A stretch of 64,000 bases of DNA from Acidianus infernus. Its GTDB lineage: Archaea; Thermoproteota; Thermoprotei_A; Sulfolobales; Sulfolobaceae. This document shows positions 1-11,126 of this stretch, piece by piece. The stretch covers positions 842,001 through 906,000 of the forward strand of contig NZ_WFIY01000004.1 of assembly GCF_009729545.1 (NCBI RefSeq), given 5' to 3'. The notes under the pieces were generated by a model. That model made no database searches, was not told the origin of the DNA, and saw only the letters and a list, made by a program, of their open reading frames with translations. The position numbers and the translations under genes are program-made. Positions within the stretch are counted from its first letter, which is position 1. Each line of letters begins with the position of its first letter.

Positions 1-30
1 GTTTTCCATATATTTTAGTGGAGATCATAT

Positions 31-2334
<2,304 letters not shown>

Positions 2335-2339
2335 TCTGC

Positions 2340-2570
2340 ATGTGGAGGGAAGTTCCATTAACCCATATTATTTTAGAGAAACTTAGAAAATTAGAAGGAC
2401 CCATAAAGGACGACGATCTTTATAATGATGTGAGAAAATCAGTAGACTATGAAGTTCCATTTGGAGATTTTTTAAGAGCTTTAATGTCATTAGAAATTAG
2501 GGGTTATATTTCAGTATCATTAATTAGGGAAAATTCCAGAATGATAACTTATATAGGTGATAAGGAATAG
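2340..2570 (+). CDS. Small conserved helical protein between cdc48 and fen1
   Basis: A 76-residue protein of unknown function, predicted mostly helical with a winged-helix look (DLYNDVRKSV followed by a short strand-rich end). ATG 2340 is preferred because GTGATC lies four bases before it. A GTG at 2331, overlapping the cdc48 stop, is the alternative and adds three residues. It sits between cdc48 and fen1 with essentially no gap, and its stop codon overlaps the proposed fen1 start, so the three genes are probably co-transcribed. I see no catalytic motif. Confidence 0.7.
   Translation: MWREVPLTHIILEKLRKLEGPIKDDDLYNDVRKSVDYEVPFGDFLRALMSLEIRGYISVSLIRENSRMITYIGDKE
2556..2561 (+). promoter_or_regulatory. 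Shine-Dalgarno (GGTGAT) that fixes the fen1 start
   Basis: GGTGAT matches the 3' end of crenarchaeal 16S rRNA. It lies inside the end of the upstream small gene, five bases before ATA 2567, which is the normal spacing. It is the main sequence argument that translation starts at this ATA. Confidence 0.7.
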
Positions 2571-3622
2571 GAGTAGACCTTGCTGATTTAGTAAAAGAAA
2601 TAAAAAGAGAAGTTCAGCTAAGTGAATTAAAAGGGAAGAAAGTAAGTATAGATGCTTATAACGCGATTTACCAGTTTTTAACTGCAATAAGACAGCCAGA
2701 CGGTACCCCGCTAATGGACTCTCAAGGGAGAGTTACTAGCCATCTCAGTGGAATATTTTATAGAACAATAAGCCTTTTAGAAGAAGGAGTAATCCCAATT
2801 TACGTATTTGATGGAAAACCGCCAGAACTTAAAGCTCAAGAATTAGAAAGAAGGAGAAAAATAAAGGAAGAAGCGGAGAAAAAATTGGAAAAAGCTAAAG
2901 AAGAAGGAGAAACAAAGGAATTAAAGAAGTATTCGCAAATGGCAACTAGGTTAACTAACGATATGGCGGAAGAAAGTAAAAAACTTTTAGAGGCAATGGG
3001 AATTCCAGTAGTACAAGCTCCTAGCGAAGGAGAAGCCGAAGCTGCATATTTATGTAGTCAAGGATATACCTGGGCAGCGGCTAGTCAGGATTACGATTCT
3101 TTACTTTTTGGTGCAAATAAATTAATTAGAAATTTAACCTTAACCGGAAAGAGGAAATTACCTAAAAAAGATGTATATGTAGAAATTAAGCCAGAACTTA
3201 TAGAGCTTGAGAGTTTGCTTAAAAAGCTCGGGATTACTAGAGAACAGCTAGTTGATATAGGAATACTAATAGGAACTGATTATGACCCTGACGGAATAAA
3301 GGGAATAGGGCCAGTTACTGCTCTAAGAATAATAAGGAAATACGGAAATATAGAAAAAGCTGTAGAAAAAGGAGAATTACCGAAATACATTCTTGATCTT
3401 AATATTAATGAAATTAGATCCATCTTTCTTAATCCGCCAGTAGTTAAGCCTGAGAGTTCTTTAGATCTAAAAGAGCCTAACGAAGAAGAAATTAAGAAAA
3501 TCCTCATAGATGAGCATAACTTTAGTGAGGATAGAGTAACTAATGGAATCGAAAGACTGATTAAAGCCGGTAAAGAAGCTAAAGGAGCTAGCAGACAGAG
3601 CGGATTAGATCAGTGGTTTTAG
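2567..3622 (+). CDS. fen1: Flap endonuclease 1, apparently initiated at ATA
   Basis: Structure-specific 5' nuclease that removes flaps during Okazaki-fragment maturation and repair. Conserved FEN1 sequence continues well upstream of the first ATG (2714). It begins GVDLADLVKEIKRE and includes the essential SIDAYN motif (D29). Other metal ligands are D82, E154, E156, D175 and D177, and the C-terminal PIP box QSGLDQWF should bind PCNA. An in-frame TAA at 2561 limits the gene, and no ATG/GTG/TTG exists between it and 2714. The codon in the Met position is ATA 2567, with a perfect GGTGAT Shine-Dalgarno at 2556-2561, five bases away. This gives 351 residues, the usual length. A start at 2714 would remove catalytic residues. 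Confidence 0.93.
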   Translation: MGVDLADLVKEIKREVQLSELKGKKVSIDAYNAIYQFLTAIRQPDGTPLMDSQGRVTSHLSGIFYRTISLLEEGVIPIYVFDGKPPELKAQELERRRKIKEEAEKKLEKAKEEGETKELKKYSQMATRLTNDMAEESKKLLEAMGIPVVQAPSEGEAEAAYLCSQGYTWAAASQDYDSLLFGANKLIRNLTLTGKRKLPKKDVYVEIKPELIELESLLKKLGITREQLVDIGILIGTDYDPDGIKGIGPVTALRIIRKYGNIEKAVEKGELPKYILDLNINEIRSIFLNPPVVKPESSLDLKEPNEEEIKKILIDEHNFSEDRVTNGIERLIKAGKEAKGASRQSGLDQWF

Positions 3623-3648
3623 CACTTTAAATTGTTATTATAATTAGG

Positions 3649-3655
3649 TTTATAT
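3649..3655 (+). promoter_or_regulatory. TATA box of the tetrapyrrole operon
   Basis: TTTATAT is centred about 26 bp before GTG 3678, so the transcript should start at or next to the start codon (leaderless). No other clear TATA box was noticed before the downstream hem genes, which fits a single long operon. Confidence 0.6.
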
Positions 3656-3677
3656 GTTAGGTGTCCAATAATTTATA

Positions 3678-4334
3678 GTGTCAAACTTACCATACTTCCC
3701 AGTAATATTAGACCTAGAAAAGTTTAGAATCCTAGTAATTGGAGGAGGAAAAGTAGGAAGTAAAAGAGCATTAAAATTTCACAAGTACAGTAAAAATGTA
3801 ACGGTTATTAGTGAAAACTTTTCAGAAGACTTGCTTAATTCTCCAATAGAAAAAATAAAAATGAATGCAGAAAATTTATCCGAGGATTTCTTAAAGAGAT
3901 ACGATATAATTGTCACTGCAACTAACAATAAAGAATTAAACTCTAAATTATGTGATTTAGCAAAGAAACTAGGAAAATTATGTAATAATCCAACAAATCC
4001 AGAAGATTCAAACTTTATTGTACCAATTTTTTATTCTGATGAAAATTACGAAATTGCTGTAACCACTTATGGCAAATCTAGTCTTGTTTCAGAGTTTATA
4101 CTTAATGAAATCCTTGATAACCTTTCTCATAAGAAAGATTTTGTAAACTTGTTGACGAATGCTATGGCTAGAGTTAAGGAAATTGCAAAGAAAAAAATTA
4201 ATGATCCCTCACTTAGGTTTACATTGTATTATAAAATATTTTATGATAAGTTATTTTCAGATTTTTTAATTAATGGAAAATATAATGAAGCAATAAATAG
4301 GGCGGAGGAGATAATGAATGAGTATATTAAATGA
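3678..4334 (+). CDS. Precorrin-2 dehydrogenase / siroheme synthase-like (CysG N-domain)
   Basis: Likely oxidises precorrin-2 to sirohydrochlorin with NAD+, and perhaps inserts Fe to make siroheme. The 218-residue protein opens with the family signature YFPVILDLEKFRILVIGGG, a Rossmann GGGKVGSKRA motif at about 22-31. It matches the stand-alone Met8p/SirC form, lacking the methyltransferase half of CysG. It is first in the heme operon with a leaderless GTG start, and it overlaps hemA by 17 bp. Siroheme is the precursor in the archaeal alternative heme route, which explains the position, although the uroporphyrinogen methyltransferase and ahb genes are not in this window. Confidence 0.85.
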   Translation: MSNLPYFPVILDLEKFRILVIGGGKVGSKRALKFHKYSKNVTVISENFSEDLLNSPIEKIKMNAENLSEDFLKRYDIIVTATNNKELNSKLCDLAKKLGKLCNNPTNPEDSNFIVPIFYSDENYEIAVTTYGKSSLVSEFILNEILDNLSHKKDFVNLLTNAMARVKEIAKKKINDPSLRFTLYYKIFYDKLFSDFLINGKYNEAINRAEEIMNEYIK

Positions 4335-5577
4335 AATCGAAAATAGATACTTTGCAATAATATACACTTACAAGACAATTGGATTTGATAACTTATCTTC
4401 TCATTATCTAAGAGAGAACGAAATATCATTAATTCATAACATTGTCGGCTCGCAAATGGCTATAATACAAACATGTAATAGAATAGAAATTTACTTATAT
4501 TCTGAGGATCCTGATACTCCAACTAAACTATTAAATTTTCTTGACCAAGTACATGGTAAGAAAATAAGCATTGATGCTACAATTCTTACTGGAAGTAAAG
4601 CTATAGAACACTTATTTGAGGTAGCATCAGGAATAGATTCAATGGCAATAGGAGAATATGAAATATTAAGTCAAGTAAGACTTTCTTTGGAAAATGCAAA
4701 AAAATTACATATGATAGGAAAAGAACTGGAGATTTTATTTGAGAGAGCGATAAAAGTAGGAAGGAGAGTTAGGCAACAGACAAACATCTCTAAAGGAAAA
4801 GTAGGTTTATATTCTATAGCTATAGAATTAGCAAAAACTAGAGTCGACTTAAAGACTGCAAATATAGCAGTAATAGGTGCAGGGCAAATAGGAAGTAGAT
4901 TAGTATCAATGCTAAACTCCGAGGGTGCTAAAAACGTTACTATTCTAAATAGAACTATTGAAAAAGCTAAAGAACTAGCAGAGAAGTATGGTTATTCTTA
5001 CTCAAACTTAGACTTTTCAAAGCTTGCCGATTTTGATGTAATATTTTCTGCAATATTTTACCCTAGAGTTATAAGGATTGACAATAAGTTTATAATAGAT
5101 TTATCGTCACCACCAATATTTCAAGGTAATGAAGTATATACTTTGAAGAATTTGCAACAAATATCTGAGGAAATAAGGAAAAAGAGATTAAGCGAATTGA
5201 GTAAAGCAAAAGATATTATAGAAGAAGGAATAAGAGACTTTATACTAGATTACGAAAATTTAAAGTATGATATGATTGTATCGCAAATAATGAAAAATAT
5301 AGAGGAAATTAGACAAAATGAAGTAAAGAAAGCATTAAAAGAACTTAACGGTGATAACGCAGAAGAAGTACTTAATGCTATGACTAAGTCTATGGTAAAG
5401 AAAATGTTTTATCCATTGTTATCTAAAATTAAAGAAGCTGTAAGAAATAATGAGACAAACTACATTAACTTGATCTTAGAATTATTTAATAATGGCAAGC
5501 TTTCCGATAGTAAGACCAAGAAGATTGAGGAAAAACAAGTTAATAAGAGATATGATAGCAGAAACCAGTCTAACTGA
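4318..5577 (+). CDS. hemA: Glutamyl-tRNA reductase
   Basis: Reduces glutamyl-tRNA(Glu) to glutamate-1-semialdehyde with NADPH, the first committed step of C5-pathway tetrapyrrole synthesis. The catalytic cysteine is C53 in QTCNRIEIY. The NADPH-binding GAGQIG is at 187-192, followed by a long helical dimerisation region. ATG 4318 has GGAGGAG seven bases upstream. The 419-residue length is normal, but the last 28 codons overlap hemB in another frame (86 bp), so the polar C-terminal tail is probably dispensable. The next enzyme in the pathway, hemL, is three genes on. Confidence 0.96.
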   Translation: MSILNEIENRYFAIIYTYKTIGFDNLSSHYLRENEISLIHNIVGSQMAIIQTCNRIEIYLYSEDPDTPTKLLNFLDQVHGKKISIDATILTGSKAIEHLFEVASGIDSMAIGEYEILSQVRLSLENAKKLHMIGKELEILFERAIKVGRRVRQQTNISKGKVGLYSIAIELAKTRVDLKTANIAVIGAGQIGSRLVSMLNSEGAKNVTILNRTIEKAKELAEKYGYSYSNLDFSKLADFDVIFSAIFYPRVIRIDNKFIIDLSSPPIFQGNEVYTLKNLQQISEEIRKKRLSELSKAKDIIEEGIRDFILDYENLKYDMIVSQIMKNIEEIRQNEVKKALKELNGDNAEEVLNAMTKSMVKKMFYPLLSKIKEAVRNNETNYINLILELFNNGKLSDSKTKKIEEKQVNKRYDSRNQSN

Positions 5578-6505
5578 AAAAAATCTAATTTTACCAATTT
5601 TTATCAAAGAAGGTATTTTAGAAGAAGAAGAAATAAAGAGCATGCCAGGAGTATTTCGTTATCCCCCTAATGATAAATTAATAAAATTCGTAGAGAGCAG
5701 TTATGATAATGGAATAAGGAATGTTATACTTTTTGGAATTCCAAAGTATAAAGATGATATTGCTTCCTCAGCTTACGATAAAAATGGAGTAATACAAACG
5801 AGCGTTAGACTACTTAAAGATACTTTTGGAGATAAACTAATTGTAATAACAGATGAGTGTACAGACGAGTATACTTCTCATGGCCATTGTGGAATAGTAA
5901 AGTACAATAGTAAAGGAGAATATCTAGTTGATAATGACGAAAGTTTAAAGATACATGCTAAAATAGCTCTTTCTCAAGCAGAAGCAGGTGCAGATATTAT
6001 AGCTCCGTCAAGTATGATGGATGGAGTTGTAGGAGCTATTAGGAAGGTTCTAGATGAAAACGGCTATACTGATACACTAATAATGTCATATAGCGTAAAA
6101 TATGCTTCAACATTTTATTCTCCATTTAGAGATGCAGCATATTCAAAACCAGCATTTGGCGATAGAAAATCATATCAAATGGATCCTAGAAACGCATATG
6201 AAGCATTAAAGGAAGCTAAGCTTGACATAGAAGAAGGCGCAGATATATTAATGGTAAAGCCTGCACATACTTATCTAGACGTAATTAGATTAGTTAAAGA
6301 CAATTTCCCTGACTATCCATTAGCAGCTTATCACGTCAGTGGTGAGTACTCAATGATTAAAGCTGCAGCACTAAATGGATGGATAGATGAAAGGATTGCA
6401 GTATTAGAAATAACTACGGCAATAAGAAGAGCAGGAGCTGATTTAATACTCACATATTATGCTAATGACATTGCAAAGTGGCTTAAGGAGGGATTACCGT
6501 TTTGA
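5492..6505 (+). CDS. hemB: Porphobilinogen synthase (delta-aminolevulinate dehydratase)
   Basis: Condenses two 5-aminolevulinate molecules to porphobilinogen. The N-terminus SFPIVRPRRLR is typical and supports this start despite the 86 bp overlap with hemA. The Schiff-base lysines are K203 (SVKYAS) and K256 (MVKPAH). The metal-binding loop reads DECTDEYTSHGHCG, so two of the usual three zinc cysteines (C123, C133) are present and the middle one is Asp (D125). The metal preference may therefore differ from the classic zinc enzyme. It overlaps hemL by four bases. Confidence 0.96.
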   Translation: MASFPIVRPRRLRKNKLIRDMIAETSLTEKNLILPIFIKEGILEEEEIKSMPGVFRYPPNDKLIKFVESSYDNGIRNVILFGIPKYKDDIASSAYDKNGVIQTSVRLLKDTFGDKLIVITDECTDEYTSHGHCGIVKYNSKGEYLVDNDESLKIHAKIALSQAEAGADIIAPSSMMDGVVGAIRKVLDENGYTDTLIMSYSVKYASTFYSPFRDAAYSKPAFGDRKSYQMDPRNAYEALKEAKLDIEEGADILMVKPAHTYLDVIRLVKDNFPDYPLAAYHVSGEYSMIKAAALNGWIDERIAVLEITTAIRRAGADLILTYYANDIAKWLKEGLPF

Positions 6506-7752
6506 GTAGTGAGTTATGGAAAGAGGCTTTAAGGTATTTTCCAGGAGGAGTAAATAGCCCAGTTAGAGCTGCAGTAAAGCCTTATCCGTTTTACGTAAGC
6601 TATGGAAAAGGGGCATATATCTATACTGAAGATGGAAATTCCTTAATTGATTACGTATTAGGTTATGGCCCTTTAATTTTAGGTCATGCAAACGAATATG
6701 TAAAAGAGAAAGTTATAGAGCAAATAGAGAAAGGTTGGCTTTTCGGTATTCCATCACGTGTAGAAATAGAGCTTGCTAAAAAGATTTCTTTGCACATGCC
6801 TTCAATAGAAAAAATCAGATTTGTAAACAGCGGTACAGAAGCAACTATGAATGCAATAAGGCTGGCTAGAGGTTATACTAAGAGAGATAAAATATTGAAG
6901 TTTAATGGAAACTATCATGGAGCTCATGATTATGCATTAGTTGATGCAGGAAGTGCAGCAAGTGAATTCGGAGTTCCTAATTCTGAGGGTATACCAGAAG
7001 AGGTATTAAAGACTGTAATTGTATGTGAATATAATGATTTGCAATGCGTTGAAAAGAAGTTAAAAAATGAGGATGTTGCGGCAGTTATCGTGGAACCAGT
7101 TATGGGAAATATGGGAGTAATTCCACCAGAAAAAGACTTCTTAAAAGGGCTAAGGGAAATCACTTCAACTTATAATACTCTGCTAATTTTTGATGAAGTA
7201 ATAACTGGATTTAGACTCTCGATGGGCGGAGCACAAGAATATTTTGGAGTTACAGCCGATCTTACTACCTTGGGTAAGATAATAGGCGGCGGATTCCCAA
7301 TAGGGGCATTCGGTGGAAAAAGGGAAATTATGGATATGCTTACACCTAGTGGCAAAGTGTTTAACGCTGGAACTTTTAATGCAAATCCTATATCCATGAG
7401 CGCGGGCTTAGCTACATTAGAAGTTATGGAGAGAGAAAATGTTATTGAAAAAACGACATATGTTGCAGAAAAGGTTACGGAAGAACTTGAGAGAATAAAA
7501 TACCCTCACGTTATAAACAGAGTGAAGAACATGTTCCAAATATTCTTTGGAGTTGAAAAAGTTAGCAATGCTACTGAAGCTAGAAGGGCAAAAAAGGAAG
7601 TATATCTACAATTCCAGATAAACTTAATGAAAAACGGAGTTTACTTCCCGCCAAGCCAATTTGAATCAGTCTTCACGTCATTAGCGCATTATGATGATAA
7701 TATAATTAGTGATACAATTCTTGCTATCAAAAAATCAAGTGAGTTAAGTTGA
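6502..7752 (+). CDS. hemL: Glutamate-1-semialdehyde 2,1-aminomutase
   Basis: PLP enzyme that transfers the amino group of glutamate-1-semialdehyde to make 5-aminolevulinate. The 416-residue protein has the typical start LWKEALRYFPGGVNSPVRA, the DEVITGFR motif near 231-238 and the PLP lysine K259 in LGKIIGGGFPIGAFGG. The start is TTG in a TTGA overlap with the hemB stop, and the end overlaps hemC in the same manner. This tight packing suggests translational coupling. Confidence 0.96.
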   Translation: MSSELWKEALRYFPGGVNSPVRAAVKPYPFYVSYGKGAYIYTEDGNSLIDYVLGYGPLILGHANEYVKEKVIEQIEKGWLFGIPSRVEIELAKKISLHMPSIEKIRFVNSGTEATMNAIRLARGYTKRDKILKFNGNYHGAHDYALVDAGSAASEFGVPNSEGIPEEVLKTVIVCEYNDLQCVEKKLKNEDVAAVIVEPVMGNMGVIPPEKDFLKGLREITSTYNTLLIFDEVITGFRLSMGGAQEYFGVTADLTTLGKIIGGGFPIGAFGGKREIMDMLTPSGKVFNAGTFNANPISMSAGLATLEVMERENVIEKTTYVAEKVTEELERIKYPHVINRVKNMFQIFFGVEKVSNATEARRAKKEVYLQFQINLMKNGVYFPPSQFESVFTSLAHYDDNIISDTILAIKKSSELS

Positions 7753-8627
7753 TTAGAATTGCTGCTAGAAATAGTCAACTTAGCCAAGTTCAAGTTAAGG
7801 TAGTTTCAGACTACTTAAATAAGCTTGGATACAAAACTGAATTTATTGGAGTAAAAACTAAGGCTGATTTGTTTGCTAATGAACCTTTGTATAAGCTAGG
7901 AAAAGGCGTATTTGAGAAAGAAGTTAACGAATACGTAATAAGAGGCCTAGCCGACCTGGCTGTTCATAGTATGAAGGATTTAACTAGTAATCTTAGTGAA
8001 GAATTAGATATTTTAGCTACAGTAAAAAGAGACTCTCCTTATGACGTTTTAGTCTCAAAAAAGGACGTTTTCGATTTAGATAGTGGCTCTGTTGTAGGAA
8101 CTAGTAGCATCAGGAGAAAGAATTTCATGACATTTTTGAGGCCAGACATTTTAGTTAAAGACTTAAGGGGAAATATAGATACTAGGATTAAGAAATATAC
8201 TTCTGGAGAGTATGAAGGAATAATAATAGCTGAAGCATCTATACTTAGATTAAATTTGAATATTAATTATTTCAAGCTTAATCCCATTGATTTTACTCCA
8301 GAGGCTAATCAAGGAATAATAGCTGTTGTTGGGAAAAAGAATGATGAGAGAATAAGAAAATTATTATCTGAATTACACGACCAACAAACTTTCAATGAGG
8401 CAATTGCTGAGAGAAGCACAATTGAAATTGTAGGAGGAGGCTGTCACTCGCCATTCGGAGTGTATTTTGAGCAAATTGATGATAGATTATTAGGCATAGC
8501 TAGTTTCTCTAATGGTAAAAAGAAGATTACTGTGACAATTGAAAGAAAAGGCAAGCCAAGAGATGTTGGTCACGAATTAGGAAAATTACTCTTAAGAGAG
8601 ATGAAGAATGAGGATCTTATTCCTTAG
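7749..8627 (+). CDS. hemC: Hydroxymethylbilane synthase (porphobilinogen deaminase)
   Basis: Polymerises four porphobilinogen units into hydroxymethylbilane on a covalent dipyrromethane cofactor. The cofactor cysteine is C232 in GGGCHSPFG. The family motifs VHSMKDL (72-78), GTSSIRR and LRGNIDTRI are present. The start is TTG overlapping the hemL stop, and the 3' end overlaps hemD by 20 bp. The length of 292 residues is slightly short but typical of archaeal forms. Confidence 0.96.
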   Translation: MIRIAARNSQLSQVQVKVVSDYLNKLGYKTEFIGVKTKADLFANEPLYKLGKGVFEKEVNEYVIRGLADLAVHSMKDLTSNLSEELDILATVKRDSPYDVLVSKKDVFDLDSGSVVGTSSIRRKNFMTFLRPDILVKDLRGNIDTRIKKYTSGEYEGIIIAEASILRLNLNINYFKLNPIDFTPEANQGIIAVVGKKNDERIRKLLSELHDQQTFNEAIAERSTIEIVGGGCHSPFGVYFEQIDDRLLGIASFSNGKKKITVTIERKGKPRDVGHELGKLLLREMKNEDLIP

Positions 8628-9270
8628 ACCAGAAGGTAGCAAAATACCTAAAGTTGATTTTGCGGAAGTTATAAATATACCAATTTTTAGTCCTGTTTGC
8701 ATAGACTATCCTCCTTTGCCTTTAACAGAAGCTTATGCTTTTACAAGTTCTAATGCGGTAAAGTGCTTTCATGATTTTGATAAAATAAAAGGAAAACAAA
8801 TCTTCTCTATAGGCAAAAGTACTGCAAAAGAGCTGATAAATTATGGAATTAATTCTCTTTATCCTCCAAATTATGATAGTCTAGACTTGGCGGAGTTCAT
8901 TAAAAGTAAAGGAATAAAATCATTAACTGCCATAAGAAGTAAGAAGGCCTCTAATGATCTAAAGAATTCGCTTCAGAATATTGAATATCACGAAATTTAT
9001 GATTATGATACTATTATCAATAAGGAAGAACTAGAAAAAAGTAAAGATTATCTGGAAAATTGTAAGATTGACGTGGTAGTTTTGACTAGCTCTGAAATAG
9101 CAAAGGCTGTCGCAAGTTCTCTTAAGAATTGCTATAAGATAATTAGTATAGGCCCTATGACTACTAAGACTATTTTGTCTCTAAGACCAGACCTAAAAAT
9201 TTTTCAAAGTAAAATATATGATATAGAAGGCGTAATTGACTTAATCAAAAAGGAAGTGAAGTTTCAATGA
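8608..9270 (+). CDS. hemD: Uroporphyrinogen-III synthase
   Basis: Cyclises hydroxymethylbilane with D-ring inversion to uroporphyrinogen III. The family is poorly conserved. The call rests on the two-lobed alternating alpha/beta pattern, the AFTSSNAV segment early and VVLTSSEIAKAV plus SIGPMTTKTI late, the 220-residue length, and the position directly after hemC. ATG 8608 lies within the hemC end. It completes the route from glutamyl-tRNA to uroporphyrinogen III in one operon. Confidence 0.88.
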   Translation: MRILFLRPEGSKIPKVDFAEVINIPIFSPVCIDYPPLPLTEAYAFTSSNAVKCFHDFDKIKGKQIFSIGKSTAKELINYGINSLYPPNYDSLDLAEFIKSKGIKSLTAIRSKKASNDLKNSLQNIEYHEIYDYDTIINKEELEKSKDYLENCKIDVVVLTSSEIAKAVASSLKNCYKIISIGPMTTKTILSLRPDLKIFQSKIYDIEGVIDLIKKEVKFQ

Positions 9271-9521
9271 ATGATGTAAGGGATGAATTACTAAAAATTT
9301 TGAAAAAAATGGATCCAAACATCGTTGACGATTCTCTGGATATCAAATTTCTTCAACAATATAAAAATAGATACGATGTTTTTGGGCAATTTAAGGACGA
9401 TAAAGGAATATACGAGTTTGCTCTCAGCTTTGATACTAAGGGTAAAATTTATAGGCAACATATTAACATGATCCAAACGTTAAAGTTAAGGGAAGAGCTT
9501 GAAAAGAAATTAAGAGAATAA
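9267..9521 (+). CDS. Small conserved protein at the end of the hem operon
   Basis: An 84-residue protein of unknown function with an alpha + beta layout: a helix (VRDELLKILKKM), two or three strands (RYDVFGQFK, IYEFALSFDTKGKIYR) and a charged C-terminal helix. ATG 9267 overlaps the hemD stop in an ATGA, so it should be translationally coupled to hemD. That suggests a tetrapyrrole-related role, but there are no cysteines and no clear heme- or metal-binding motif. Confidence 0.75.
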   Translation: MNDVRDELLKILKKMDPNIVDDSLDIKFLQQYKNRYDVFGQFKDDKGIYEFALSFDTKGKIYRQHINMIQTLKLREELEKKLRE

Positions 9522-9530
9522 GGTGAGCAA

Positions 9531-11126
9531 TTGAAGGTAATACTAACAATAATAGATGGGATGGCTTTTCATTTAGTTGATAATTTTCTTTATCACCTTA
9601 ATACTTTATACAAATTCTCGCAGGAAGGAGTCTATAGTAGATTAGAAAGTGTGTATCCTGCAATAACTCCGATAGCTTTAGCTTCACTCTTTACAGGATT
9701 ACAACCTAAAAACCACGGAATTGTAGCACCAAAAATTTTTGTTAAGGGAAGAAAACTTTCATATCCACTAACCGCTTATAACAGTTCTTCATTAACTGCA
9801 GAGCCAATATGGAGTATTTTAGGAAAAAAAGGTTACAAAGTTCTCGTAACGTCTGCTCCTCAAGCTCTACCAGATAAGTGGAAGCTTGATAATGTAATAT
9901 TATTTGATCCCTATAAGTCTAAAATTAAAAAATGTACTAAAGGATATGTAATTAAAGAAGGAGAAAATAGGATATTAGGCAATAAATGGAATGTAAAAAT
10001 TGATAATAATACATTTTATATAACCTTACCAGATGGTAAGGAAGTAAAATTAGCTCAAGGAGAGTGGAGTAATCCAATAGAATTTAATGCAAAATGTGGA
10101 GGGAAAGATGTTAATGGCATAGCCTTTTTACATGCTAGAGAAAAAGACATTTATCTAACTCCTCCATCGTTTTTTACTGATTGGGGTAATAATAAAATTC
10201 TTTTAGAAGAAGTTTGGAAAAATATTGCTTTGAAAGAAGGAATAATTTTAGATGGGGATTATAAATCATTAAATAAAGGTCTGATTTCTTTTGAGGAATA
10301 TATGAAAACTGTAGAGTTATCATATAATTTCTTTTATAAATACACTGAATATCTTTTAACAAAAACTAGCTGGGATTTCGCAATTACATACTTACCAACT
10401 ATAGATAATCTACAACATTTACTATATGGAATAGATGATTCTAGAGCTTTAGATGCTATATTTAATGCGTACAAATTGGCAGATAAGTTCGTTGAATTAA
10501 ACTCAAGGTACGCAGATACAATTTTCATATGTTCTGATCATGGCATATCTAAGATTAGGAAGAAGATATATATTAATAAAGTATTAGAAAAAATAAATGT
10601 GTTAAAAATTGAAGATGGAAAAATTGATTGGAGAAGAACTAAAGCGTTCTATGGTGGTGGAGGCATAATAAGAATAAATCTAAAAGACAGAGAAGAAAAT
10701 GGAATAGTAAGTAAAGAGGAATTTCCGAAACTAGTTAAATACATTGTTAGAAACTTAGAAAATATAGTAGATGATGGAGAAAAAGTTTTTACAAGAATCT
10801 ATGAAAAAGAGAGTCCTGCAGGAGATAGAGAAGGAGATATAGAAATAACACCAAGATATTTATACGGAATGAGTAGCGATGTTGAAAGTACAGATGATGA
10901 GATAATTAAGCAAGTAATACCTTATAAAACCTCAACCGGAGATCATGGTTATTTTAGAAAAGAAGATATGTATGGAGTATTTTTTGCTTACGGAGATAAG
11001 ATAAGGAAAACTCGCGAGAAAATGGAAGTTAGAATTATAGATATCGCACCAACAATATTAAAGTTATTTAATGTGCAAAATAAAAAATCTGATGGAAGGG
11101 CATTAGTAGAGGTATTAAGATTATGA
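9531..11126 (+). CDS. Alkaline-phosphatase-superfamily phosphodiesterase/pyrophosphatase
   Basis: A 531-residue member of the type I phosphodiesterase/nucleotide pyrophosphatase family, hydrolysing a phosphoester or nucleotide on two metals. The expected ligands are visible: D8 in TIIDGMA, a candidate nucleophile Thr in the TPIALASLFTG region, FICSDHGISK, and GDHGYF near the C-terminus. I see no signal peptide, so a cytosolic substrate is likely. The start is TTG with GGTGAG just upstream, nine bases after the preceding gene. Its substrate cannot be told from sequence, and the link to heme synthesis may be only transcriptional. Confidence 0.85.
   Translation: MKVILTIIDGMAFHLVDNFLYHLNTLYKFSQEGVYSRLESVYPAITPIALASLFTGLQPKNHGIVAPKIFVKGRKLSYPLTAYNSSSLTAEPIWSILGKKGYKVLVTSAPQALPDKWKLDNVILFDPYKSKIKKCTKGYVIKEGENRILGNKWNVKIDNNTFYITLPDGKEVKLAQGEWSNPIEFNAKCGGKDVNGIAFLHAREKDIYLTPPSFFTDWGNNKILLEEVWKNIALKEGIILDGDYKSLNKGLISFEEYMKTVELSYNFFYKYTEYLLTKTSWDFAITYLPTIDNLQHLLYGIDDSRALDAIFNAYKLADKFVELNSRYADTIFICSDHGISKIRKKIYINKVLEKINVLKIEDGKIDWRRTKAFYGGGGIIRINLKDREENGIVSKEEFPKLVKYIVRNLENIVDDGEKVFTRIYEKESPAGDREGDIEITPRYLYGMSSDVESTDDEIIKQVIPYKTSTGDHGYFRKEDMYGVFFAYGDKIRKTREKMEVRIIDIAPTILKLFNVQNKKSDGRALVEVLRL

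Noticed and set aside
2714..3622. FEN1 starting at the first ATG (302 residues)
   Set aside because: It would omit the N-terminal 49 conserved residues, including a catalytic Asp; upstream sequence in frame is clearly FEN1.
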